Shown: piece after piece, positions 7,439 to 14,160 of the stretch
How positions within the stretch are numbered: the stretch's first letter is position 1
Layout: each line of letters starts with the position of its first letter
Assembly: GCA_046758845.1 (NCBI GenBank)
Contig: JBHIBA010000054.1
Span: 1-19,787 of the forward strand
Reading direction: 5' to 3'
Length of the DNA: 19,787 nt
Source: JBHIBA01 sp046758845
GTDB lineage: Bacteria; UBA8248; JACPRG01; G963555815
Program-made: the position numbers and the translations under genes
The notes under the pieces: model-generated
What the model was told of the DNA's origin: nothing
The model's database searches: none
What the model saw: the letters and a program-made list of their open reading frames with translations, nothing else

Positions 7439-8200
7439 TTAGAGCAAAACCGACGTCAAGAAATAATCCCAGACCAAAATCGTGACCGAGGCCAGCACCA
7501 CAGATTCCGTCGTCGCTGTGCTCACGCCCTCCGCCCCGTGGCGTGCAAAGTAACCCTTATAGCATGCGATCCAAGTGAGCAACAACCCGAAACTGATGGA
7601 TTTCAAGATGCCGCTGTAGACGTCCTTCCAGACCACGCTGGCCTTCATCTGCCCGAAATAGGCCCCCTCACTGACCCCCAGGAGCTTCACGCCGATGACA
7701 TAACCGCCCCCGATGCCCACCACGTCGAAAATGGCGCAAAGCAGGGGCACGGCGACCAATGCCGCCAGGAGCTTGGGCACGACCAGGTATCTCATGGGGT
7801 TGACCGCCATGGCCAACAGGGCGTCGATCTGCTCGGTGATGGCCATGATGCCGATCTCCGCCGTAATCGCCGAACCCGCCCTTGCCGTGACCATCAGGGC
7901 GGAGAGGACGGGCCCCAGCTCCCGGATCAGGCTCAGCGCTACCGCCGAGCCCAAAAGCCCCTCGGAGCCGAATTGGCGAAGTGTGTAGTAGCCCTGCAGC
8001 CCGAGGACCATCCCCGTGAACAGGGCCGTCAGCGTGATGACGACCAGGGAGCGGGCGCCGATGAAATAAATGTGCTTGACGATGAGGCGCGGCCGAAAAG
8101 GAGGATAGAAGATACCCCGCAAGGCATCGAAAAGAAAAATGAACATCCGGCCCATATCCCGGATGATCAAAATCCCCCCAACACCCAGTCGCCTGATCAA
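7439..8200 (-). CDS. mlaE: MlaE-family ABC transporter permease
   Basis: This 253-residue inner-membrane permease of the MlaE (DUF140) family carries FIGARSLVVITLTALFTGMV, LRELGPVLSALMVTARAGSA (LIRELGP in this copy), ITAEIGIMAITEQIDALLAM and NPMRYLVVPKLLAALVAVPL, which are the family's conserved order of motifs. Five to six membrane segments are visible. MlaE binds MlaD and is driven by the ATPase MlaF. No mlaF-like gene (Walker A GxxGxGKS) is adjacent on either side. The TTG at 8200 is used as start, with AAGGA about ten bases upstream; ATG 8155 is a shorter alternative. This is the first gene of the operon, with a candidate promoter at 8344-8372. Confidence 0.93.
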   Translation of the reverse strand: MIRRLGVGGILIIRDMGRMFIFLFDALRGIFYPPFRPRLIVKHIYFIGARSLVVITLTALFTGMVLGLQGYYTLRQFGSEGLLGSAVALSLIRELGPVLSALMVTARAGSAITAEIGIMAITEQIDALLAMAVNPMRYLVVPKLLAALVAVPLLCAIFDVVGIGGGYVIGVKLLGVSEGAYFGQMKASVVWKDVYSGILKSISFGLLLTWIACYKGYFARHGAEGVSTATTESVVLASVTILVWDYFLTSVLL

Positions 8201-8669
8201 TTCCCGGTATCCTTGCCGTCGGTCAATGCAACTCTTTCCGCAGCCGGGAAATTCCTCTTCCGCTCAGTTGGGAGCTCGGTTACGGCCGAATTACGCTTCT
8301 CTTGCGGTCGGCATTCGCCAAGTCTCGCCCCTTGCCCATCCTTATATTACTTCCTTCGCCTTTCGAGAACAAATCCGTTTGTGGGCAGTGGGTCAGTTTG
8401 GAACGGATTAAGCCCCGTACGCAGCTTTGCCCGCGGCTCTGTCATCATTTGGTGTAGCGCCGATCTGAGCGAGGACCTGGGTCCGAGCGGAGATCGGGGC
8501 ACGCCCGGCCGCGATTTCCGCATGGGTCGGTGACCCTCGCTCAAATCGCGGCTACAACGGAGGAAGGCGGGGGTCATTCAGCAAACTCACCCCACTACCC
8601 GTTTGTGAAGTTCTTCCCGGATGACTTTCAGCGAATTTCCGTCTCCTCGCGGGGGAATTTCTTCCCCTC
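8201..8669. other. Intergenic region upstream of mlaE
   Basis: No supported gene is present. I looked for mlaF remnants (Walker A, ABC signature LSGGQ, Walker B) on both strands and found none. The minus-strand part nearest mlaE holds a candidate promoter and about 135 bases of leader. Confidence 0.5.
8344..8372 (-). promoter_or_regulatory. Candidate sigma70-type promoter for the mla operon
   Basis: On the minus strand, TTGTTC (8372-8367) is followed after exactly 17 bases by TAATAT (8349-8344), in an AT-rich island inside GC-rich DNA. Match to consensus is partial (3/6 and 4/6). Transcription would start near 8337. Confidence 0.4.
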
Positions 8670-9113
8670 TTATTTTGCCGGGCCGATTCCCCGAATGCGG
8701 GTCCAGATCTCCCATAGGAAGACCAGGGTTCCGGCCGCCTGCGCGACTCCCGACAAGGCCAGTAGCCCGCCCATCACGCCCCCGGCGCCCCTCACGGCGG
8801 AAGGCTCGATCAGGATCCGGAGCACCAGGCCACCGCAAACCAGCCAGTAGTTCGTCAGGGCCATGCCGCGGTGGTACCTCCCCCGTCCCTCCTCGAAGCG
8901 TTTCTTGTCCAGTGGAAACATCCAATACGCGACCCCCATCACCATCAGGGCCAGCCAGCCCACCGTGCCGGCGTGGGTATGGGCGACGATGAGTCCCCAT
9001 GACGCTTCCGCGTTGCCGAAGGCCTGGTAGACCAGGAGCACTGCCCCGGACACGAAGGTCAGGACGAAGAAGACCAGGCTGGTCTTGACGAACAGGCGGC
9101 TTACATCAGGCAT
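8670..9113 (-). CDS. Small membrane protein resembling a heme-copper oxidase subunit I fragment
   Basis: This is a 147-residue protein with four membrane segments (about 12-30, 40-66, 87-101 and 107-137). The second contains AHTHAGTVGWLALMVMGVAY (44-63), an H-x-H-x-G-x-x-G-W motif like the heme-ligand helix of cytochrome oxidase subunit I and related small heme-copper-like proteins. The copper-site histidines of a full oxidase are absent, so it is not a terminal oxidase; heme binding or an assembly role is inference. The ATG at 9113 is preferred over 9140 because AGGAGA stands eight bases upstream of it. It is transcribed away from the Rieske gene and may share its regulatory region. Confidence 0.7.
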   Translation of the reverse strand: MPDVSRLFVKTSLVFFVLTFVSGAVLLVYQAFGNAEASWGLIVAHTHAGTVGWLALMVMGVAYWMFPLDKKRFEEGRGRYHRGMALTNYWLVCGGLVLRILIEPSAVRGAGGVMGGLLALSGVAQAAGTLVFLWEIWTRIRGIGPAK

Positions 9114-9214
9114 GGATATTCTCCTTCCCTTTTCCCGCAATCAATCGGAGACCCGAAATCCTCATCCCTCATCCGACAGCCCCGTCGGGCTGAAAAACTT
9201 TTTCGCGAGGTGGA

Positions 9215-9245
9215 TTCGGCCGATCGGCCGAACCCGCCCTATAAT
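9215..9245 (+). promoter_or_regulatory. TATAAT promoter with a palindromic operator at its -35 position
   Basis: A perfect 18-bp palindrome, TTCGGCCGATCGGCCGAA (9215-9232), lies seven bases upstream of a perfect -10 hexamer TATAAT (9240-9245). No TTGACA-like -35 is present; the palindrome occupies that position. This is the arrangement expected where a dimeric regulator activates or blocks a promoter. It would drive the Rieske-SagB pair after a leader of about 160 bases and may also affect the divergent gene. Confidence 0.45.
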
Positions 9246-9410
9246 GGAAGAAAAGCCCTTCGAGCCCGGAGGGCGCTCTCCCCTGGTGTCGAGGCCGGGG
9301 GGCGAGCCGCCGAACAAGGCGACATTCTGCCTTCGGGGTATCGGAGGGCTGGCTGTATTGAACCCGGAACCGACAGGATGCGGGGCGGACGGATCTTGAG
9401 GAGGCAGGTC

Positions 9411-9719
9411 ATGGGTGAATTTGTGAAGGCCGCGGAGACGAGCGAACTCTCGGAAAACTCTTGCAAGCTGGTGGAAGTGGGGGACAAGAAAATCGCCCTG
9501 TTTCGGACTGAAGACGGCTACTGCGCCATCGACGACACCTGCACGCATAAGGGTGGACCCCTCTCTGAAGGGGAGTTGGAAGGAAATGAGGTGACCTGCC
9601 CCTGGCACGGCGCCGCGTTCGATATCAAAACCGGGGCGGCCCTCAGCCCCCCTGCCTCGACGGGTGTCACATCGTACAACGTCCGCGTTAGCGGAGAGGA
9701 CATCGAAATCGAGGTCTGA
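9411..9719 (+). CDS. Rieske [2Fe-2S] ferredoxin
   Basis: This 102-residue soluble Rieske protein has the two cluster-binding motifs C44-T-H46 and C63-P-W-H66, separated by 16 residues, and the usual GGPLSEGELEGNEVTCPWHG frame. It lacks a membrane anchor and any catalytic domain. It therefore resembles the ferredoxin components of dioxygenases or NirD-type proteins and would pass electrons to a partner enzyme. The start at ATG 9411 is set by GAGGAGG six bases upstream; the longer open frame from 9210 has no such signal. The next gene, 126 bases on, is a double nitroreductase-like flavoprotein, a plausible electron partner. Confidence 0.93.
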   Translation: MGEFVKAAETSELSENSCKLVEVGDKKIALFRTEDGYCAIDDTCTHKGGPLSEGELEGNEVTCPWHGAAFDIKTGAALSPPASTGVTSYNVRVSGEDIEIEV

Positions 9720-9845
9720 GCCCAACCCCTCTCCCGGGGGTTCGGCTCGGAGGGCGGCCGTGGGGCGGCTTCGCGGCTCCGGGACCAGCCGGCGGCCGGA
9801 TAGGCCACCCTCCTCGTAGGCAATCGTTTCCGGAGGGGGGGATCG

Positions 9846-11384
9846 GTGAACAATCGAGATCTGCAACAAGCCTGGAGGTATCACGAAAGGACAAAACACT
9901 CCGCCCAGAGCATCCGGGCGGACCCCCATGGCCTTGATTGGGAAAACCTTCCCCTCCTCTTCAAGGTGTATTCGGACCTGGAGCCGATTCCCTTTCCGAG
10001 GGATACCTCGATTCCCGAGATGGGGACACTGGAGGCCATCTCGGTCGTGGAAACCGGACCCGCCGGGCCTTACATTCCCGACCTTGGAGTCCTCGGTCGT
10101 CTTCTCCTGCTGTCGGCCGGGATCACGAAAAAGAGGGGGTACGCCGGGGGCGAGATGTACTTCCGGGCCGCGGCCTGCACCGGCGCCCTCTATCACATTG
10201 ACCTCTACCTGGTCTGCGGTCCACTGCCCGGCCTGGAGGCGGGCGTCTATCACTTCGGACCCCAGGACTTCTCCCTCCGCAGGCTCAGGTCGGGCGACTT
10301 CCGCGCGTCTTTGATCCATGCCAGCGGGCGGGAGCCGTCCGTTGAGCAGTCGCCGGCCGTTCTGGTCTCCGCCACGACGTTCTGGCGCAATTCCTGGAAG
10401 TACCGCGCCCGCGCCTACCGCCACGGCGGCTGGGACAACGGGACCATTCTGGCGAATCTGCTGGCGGCCGCCGCCGGCCACGGCGTCCCGGCCACGGCGG
10501 TGTGCGGGTTTGTGGATGACGAAGTGAACCGGCTTCTGGACCTCGAGGAGGGGCGGGAGGCAGCCCTCTCGCTCATCCCTCTGGGGGGGGCCGGCGGGCC
10601 CCCGGGCGCGCCGCCGGAGGTTGCGCCTCTCTCGCTCAAGACGGTCCCGCTCTCAAAACGCATGGCCGATTACCCGGCCATCCGGGAGATGCACGCGGCT
10701 TCCTCTCTGCCCTCGTCCGAGGAGGCGGCGGCTTGGCGGGGGAGGACGCCGGCGTCGAGACTTCCAGCTCCGACGGGTAAAATTTTTCCACTGAAACCCG
10801 ATCGAAATATCGAGGCGGTGGACGATCGGGTCTCTGACGTCATCCTGCGGCGAGGGTCCACACGGGAGTTCGCCCGGGAGCCGATCACGTTTGGGCAGCT
10901 TTCCACGGCGCTGGACCGGGCCATCCGCGGCTTTCCGGCCGATTTCTTGGAACCGCCCGACGCGCTGCTGAACGACGTCTATCTCATCGTTCACGCGGTG
11001 GATGGACTTCCCTCCGGCGCCTACGTCTACCGGCGGGAAGAAAAATCCCTGGAACTCCTGAGAGAGGGAGACTTCCGAAGGCAGGCCGGTCACCTGGGCC
11101 TGGGGCAGCAGCTTCCTGCAGACGCCAGCGTCAACGTTTACTTCATGCTGGATCTGGACCCGGTGCTCGAGCGGTTCGGAAACCGGGGCTATCGAGCGGC
11201 CCAGCTAGAGGCGGGCGTTCTTGGGGGCAGGCTGTACCTCGCCGCCTACGCCCAGCGGTTCGGAGCCACCGGGCTGACCTTTTTCGACGACGACGTCACG
11301 GAGTTCTTCTCGCCCCACGCCCGGGGCAAGAGTGTGATGTTCCTGATGGCGCTGGGACGAAAACTCAAGCGGCCGAAGCGCTGA
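9846..11384 (+). CDS. SagB/ThcOx-type dehydrogenase with two nitroreductase-like domains
   Basis: This 512-residue protein starts with AWRYHERTKHS (about 9-19), the usual opening of SagB-type proteins. Two nitroreductase-fold domains follow, at about 60-245 and 330-505. The first has ITKKRGYAGGEMYFRAAACT, YHIDLYLVCG and a WDNGTILANLLAAAAGHGVP helix. The second has ILRRGSTREFAREPITFGQL, NDVYLIVHAVDGLPSGAYVY, YRAAQLEAGVLGGRLYLAAY and FGATGLTFFDDDVTEFF. SagB enzymes use FMN to oxidise azolines in thiazole/oxazole-modified peptides. No YcaO cyclodehydratase or precursor peptide is in the window, so that role is not shown here. Many stand-alone double-domain members are of unknown function. The start is GTG 9846, after a GGAGGGGGG stretch. 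A Rieske ferredoxin precedes it. Confidence 0.85.
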   Translation: MNNRDLQQAWRYHERTKHSAQSIRADPHGLDWENLPLLFKVYSDLEPIPFPRDTSIPEMGTLEAISVVETGPAGPYIPDLGVLGRLLLLSAGITKKRGYAGGEMYFRAAACTGALYHIDLYLVCGPLPGLEAGVYHFGPQDFSLRRLRSGDFRASLIHASGREPSVEQSPAVLVSATTFWRNSWKYRARAYRHGGWDNGTILANLLAAAAGHGVPATAVCGFVDDEVNRLLDLEEGREAALSLIPLGGAGGPPGAPPEVAPLSLKTVPLSKRMADYPAIREMHAASSLPSSEEAAAWRGRTPASRLPAPTGKIFPLKPDRNIEAVDDRVSDVILRRGSTREFAREPITFGQLSTALDRAIRGFPADFLEPPDALLNDVYLIVHAVDGLPSGAYVYRREEKSLELLREGDFRRQAGHLGLGQQLPADASVNVYFMLDLDPVLERFGNRGYRAAQLEAGVLGGRLYLAAYAQRFGATGLTFFDDDVTEFFSPHARGKSVMFLMALGRKLKRPKR

Positions 11385-11459
11385 CGCCTGAATCCAGATT
11401 CCGGGCCGACGTGAATCCCACACCCCCACTTGCCTTAAAATGGAAGAGAGAAGGGATAC

Positions 11460-11615
11460 ATGCCCATGCGCAAGCCTGAGCGGTCGCTGTTGGGCAGTAT
11501 CCCCGAGGAAGGTCAGGGTTCCAACCGCGCTGAGGCGCTGTTGACCGAGCTAATGAGAGGGGAAACGCCATGGACATCCAACAGATCACCCCGGAGGAAG
11601 CCCACCGCCGGATGA
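11460..11615 (+). CDS. Small open frame before the rhodanese gene (doubtful)
   Basis: This 51-codon frame starts at ATG 11460 (or 11466), has AGAAGGG a few bases upstream, and overlaps the start of the rhodanese gene out of frame. Its first 30 residues (MPMRKPERSLLGSIPEEGQG, then SNRAEALLTELMRG) look protein-like, while its C-terminus inside the next gene is shadow sequence. It could be a leader peptide coupling translation, or chance. Confidence 0.2.
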   Translation: MPMRKPERSLLGSIPEEGQGSNRAEALLTELMRGETPWTSNRSPRRKPTAG

Positions 11616-12016
11616 ACGGGGACAGCCGTGAGATTTACATCGACGTCCGTTCCATTCCCGAATTCACCCGGGGTCACCCCGAGGGGGCCATCAACATCCC
11701 CCTTCTGCATTTCGACCCCGCCGGTGCGGGAATGGTGGAGAACCCCGACTTCCTCAAGGTGGTGGAGGCCAACGTCGCCAAAGAGGCCAAGCTGGTCATC
11801 GGTTGCCAGATGGGGCCGCGATCGCAGAGGGCGGCGGAGGTGCTCTCTCAAGCGGGTTATCCGAACGTGGCCAACGTCCAGGGGGGGTTCGGTGGCTTGA
11901 GGGACCAAGACGGCCGGACCCTCGCGAAGGGCTGGGCGGAGCTGGGCCTGCCCGTGAGCCTGGACAACGGGGAGGGCGTGAGCTACGAGTCCCTGGCGGC
12001 CAAGGCCCAGGGGTGA
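11570..12016 (+). CDS. Rhodanese-like sulfurtransferase
   Basis: This 148-residue single-domain rhodanese begins with ITPEEAHRRM and carries IYIDVRSIPEFTRGHPEGAI (22-41), the conserved substrate-side motif. The active-site loop CQMGPRS starts with the catalytic Cys79, which would carry a persulfide, and R84 closes the loop. The C-terminal NVQGGFGGLRDQDGRTLAKG-type motif is also present. No signal peptide is visible, so it is probably cytoplasmic. GAGAGGGG precedes the ATG. It follows the SagB-like gene by 185 bases. Rhodaneses can supply sulfur or selenium to biosynthetic enzymes, but nothing here ties it to the distant selD. Confidence 0.92.
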   Translation: MDIQQITPEEAHRRMNGDSREIYIDVRSIPEFTRGHPEGAINIPLLHFDPAGAGMVENPDFLKVVEANVAKEAKLVIGCQMGPRSQRAAEVLSQAGYPNVANVQGGFGGLRDQDGRTLAKGWAELGLPVSLDNGEGVSYESLAAKAQG

Positions 12017-12064
12017 AGGGAAGGGTTGAAGGCTGAAATGACCCGCGTCGGGCGTGCCGGACTG

Positions 12065-12361
12065 GTCGTGGGGGGCGCTTTTTGTAAGGCGCCCCCCCCC
12101 CAGCAAAACTTTTGTTTCGCGAAAGAGGGCGGCCCTGCAGGGCCGCCCTCTTTCGCCTGCAACTGGCTTGTTGGCCGGATGCTGCGGCTGCCGCAGGCAG
12201 ACGGGCATCCGGCCAAAGAACACCAGCCATCGAAGGGGTACAGACAACCGACCCTCCCAACTCCACGCCCAACCCAAAGCAGGCCCGGCCATGAAATGCC
12301 GGGCCGTCAAAAGTTTTCCGGGGGGTTTTAGGGGGGCCGGCTTTCAAAAAGGCCCCCCTAA
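12065..12361. mobile_element. Repeat element of tandem hairpins with inverted ends (MITE/REP-like), copy 1
   Basis: The left end is a hairpin (stem GGGGGGCGC 12070-12078 / 12089-12097) followed by GCAAAACTTTTG. The right end (12308-12361) read in reverse has the same plan: a G6-C hairpin with a TTTTTGAAAG-type loop (11-bp stem 12328-12338/12351-12361), then AAAACTTTTG. The ends are therefore imperfect terminal inverted repeats. Between them lie a perfect 38-bp palindrome (12119-12156), an inverted repeat at about 12171-12216 with arms TTGGCCGGATGC, and a smaller hairpin at about 12281-12304. No coding frame inside is credible. The left 52 bases recur at 19736-19787 with three differences. I infer a non-autonomous mobile or REP-type repeat; it may also act as a terminator between the convergent rhodanese and ligase genes. 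Confidence 0.6.
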
Positions 12362-12382
12362 GCATATCCGGGCGATTTACAA

Positions 12383-12410
12383 AGCTCGTCCTGAGCGAAG
12401 CCGAGGGAAG
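12383..12410 (-). repeat. Dispersed repeat, copy 2
   Basis: The reverse complement of this interval matches 19685-19712 at nearly every base and 107-132 slightly less well (core CTCGGCTTCGCTC). It sits directly beyond the hairpin element, just as copy 3 sits beside the second hairpin-element copy, so the two repeats may travel together. Confidence 0.65.
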
Positions 12411-12468
12411 GCCCCCCTGGGCATCTGGGCTATCATCCCCATCTGGGAATCCAGGCCTTCATGCCGAT

Positions 12469-14124
12469 CTACCACAGGCCCTTTTCCTCCAGGAGTTGGA
12501 TGATCTCCCGCCGCTTGTGCTTCAGGGTGGTCGTCTTGGGGAGGTCCTGGTGGAGGATGACGGACCCCGCCACGCGCTTGTAGTCGGCCAGGCGGGATGA
12601 GGCCTCCTTGACCTCGCGGGCCACGATTTCGGCCTCTTTCCCGGTCTCAGCCTTTTCCTCAAAGACCTCCGGGTTGGGGACGATGACGGCGTGGACCTCC
12701 TCGCCGCCTTTCTGGGATTTCCTGCCGAGGACGCAGACTTCTTTGAAATACGGACTTTTCATCAGCTCGTCCTCGACTTCCTCAGGATAGATGTTCTTGC
12801 CCGATTCGGAGACGATGACGTTCTTGGACCTTCCGCAGATGGACAGGTATCCGTCTCCGTCCAGCCGACCGATGTCCCCCGTGTGGAACCACCCGTCTAC
12901 CATCGCCTCCGCTGTGGCCTCGGGGTCTTCATAGTAGCCCACCATCACGTTCGGTCCCCGGATCAGGACCTCTCCCTCGTCCGGGCCGGCCCCCTCCACC
13001 GGCGCCAGTTTCACTTCCACGCCGGGGATAGCGGGACCCACCTTCCCGATTTTGTTCTTGTGGGGGGGGCTCACGTGGGTCACCGGGGAGGTCTCCGTGA
13101 GGCCGTACCCCTGAAGGACTTCAAGCCCCAACGCCCTGAGGTCGCGCTGGACGTTGGGGTCCATAGCCGCCCCGCCGCTGATGAAACACCGGAACTGTCC
13201 GCCGAACTGCTTCCGGATGGGCGGAAAAAGAATCGGCCCCAGCCGAAGCCCCATTCTCAGGCCCGCCTTGCTGATGGCAAAGAGCGCCCGGAAGAGAAAC
13301 TGCCGGAGGGCCGTCCGCTTTTGCACCTGGACGAAGATGTTCTTGTGAATCAGGCGGAGGAGCGCCGGGACCACCAGGGAAATCGCGATCCTTCTCTCCG
13401 CCAGGGCCTGGGAGATGGCGCGCGGCGTGATGGAATCCAGGTAGTAAACCGTCGCTCCCAGCGCGAAAGGCGTCAGGAATCCTGCCGTGAGCTCATACAT
13501 GTGGTGAATCGGCAGGATCGAGAGCAAACGCGCCTCGGTGTCGAAGAGGCAAAGCTCCGCTACGGAGGCCACGTTGCTGGTCAGGTTGCGGTGGGAGAGC
13601 ATCACCCCCTTGGGGGCCCCCGTCGTACCCGATGAGAACGGGACGACCGCCACGTCGTCCGGCCTGGACGGCGCGACCTCGGGCGCGCTGTCCCGCTCGG
13701 GGCCAAAGCCCGGATTATCCATGGAGAGAATGTGTTCAAGGGCGGGGGCTTCCGGCCGCGCCTCTGCCAGGCTTTCCAGCCCCTCCTCCCCCGCAAGGCA
13801 GGCCCGGGCCCCGGACCGGACCAGGATGTTGGCCACCTCTGCGGGCTTCAATCGGATGTCCAGGGGAATGACCACAGCCCCCGCCAGGAGGGCCCCGAAA
13901 AAGGCTATTCCCCATTCGGGCCGGTTCGGGGCCAGGATGCCCACCCGGTCGCCGGGCCGGACCCCGACCTCAGCGAGCTGCCAGGCCACCCCCCGGCTTT
14001 TCTTTCCGAGTTGCTCATAGGTGTAGGAACGCAGTCCGGCCCCTGGAACCTCCCGCTCCGAAACAACCCTTGCCGCGTGCTTACGCGTGGTTTCCTCGAA
14101 CAACTCCTGCAGGGTGTCGGCCAT
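12469..14124 (-). CDS. AMP-binding acyl-CoA synthetase (long-chain fatty acid-CoA ligase type)
   Basis: This 551-residue adenylate-forming enzyme activates a carboxylic acid with ATP and transfers it to CoA. The motifs are in order: P-loop VPFSSGTTGAPKGVMLSHRN (161-180), GYGLTETSP (339-347), FHTGD (413-417), GRSKNVIVSESGKNIYPEEV (431-450), and a C-terminal lysine region KTTTLKHKRRE (530-540) that supplies the catalytic lysine. The order and the GKNIYPEEVE motif suit the FadD/long-chain family, but the substrate cannot be read from sequence. It follows the molybdenum hydroxylase subunit by 36 bases on the same strand, so the two probably form an operon; a weak AAAGGG lies 13 bases before the ATG. 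The length is normal and the gene intact. Confidence 0.92.
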   Translation of the reverse strand: MADTLQELFEETTRKHAARVVSEREVPGAGLRSYTYEQLGKKSRGVAWQLAEVGVRPGDRVGILAPNRPEWGIAFFGALLAGAVVIPLDIRLKPAEVANILVRSGARACLAGEEGLESLAEARPEAPALEHILSMDNPGFGPERDSAPEVAPSRPDDVAVVPFSSGTTGAPKGVMLSHRNLTSNVASVAELCLFDTEARLLSILPIHHMYELTAGFLTPFALGATVYYLDSITPRAISQALAERRIAISLVVPALLRLIHKNIFVQVQKRTALRQFLFRALFAISKAGLRMGLRLGPILFPPIRKQFGGQFRCFISGGAAMDPNVQRDLRALGLEVLQGYGLTETSPVTHVSPPHKNKIGKVGPAIPGVEVKLAPVEGAGPDEGEVLIRGPNVMVGYYEDPEATAEAMVDGWFHTGDIGRLDGDGYLSICGRSKNVIVSESGKNIYPEEVEDELMKSPYFKEVCVLGRKSQKGGEEVHAVIVPNPEVFEEKAETGKEAEIVAREVKEASSRLADYKRVAGSVILHQDLPKTTTLKHKRREIIQLLEEKGLW

Positions 14125-14160
14125 GGCCGGGGCTGACCCTTTATGAGGTTTCGGCTTTTC

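Noticed and set aside
6644..8533. Very long plus-strand open frame across the mla genes
   Set aside because: Antisense shadow of mlaE, mlaD and the tolC-like gene; the translation is His/Arg/Pro-rich and has no domains.
9162..10481. Long minus-strand frame opposite the Rieske and SagB-like genes
   Set aside because: Shadow frame; the plus-strand genes have clear motifs and ribosome binding sites.
12119..12156. 38-bp perfect palindrome as an independent rho-independent terminator
   Set aside because: There is no T tract on either side, and it lies inside the larger repeat element; a terminator role is possible but not specifically supported.
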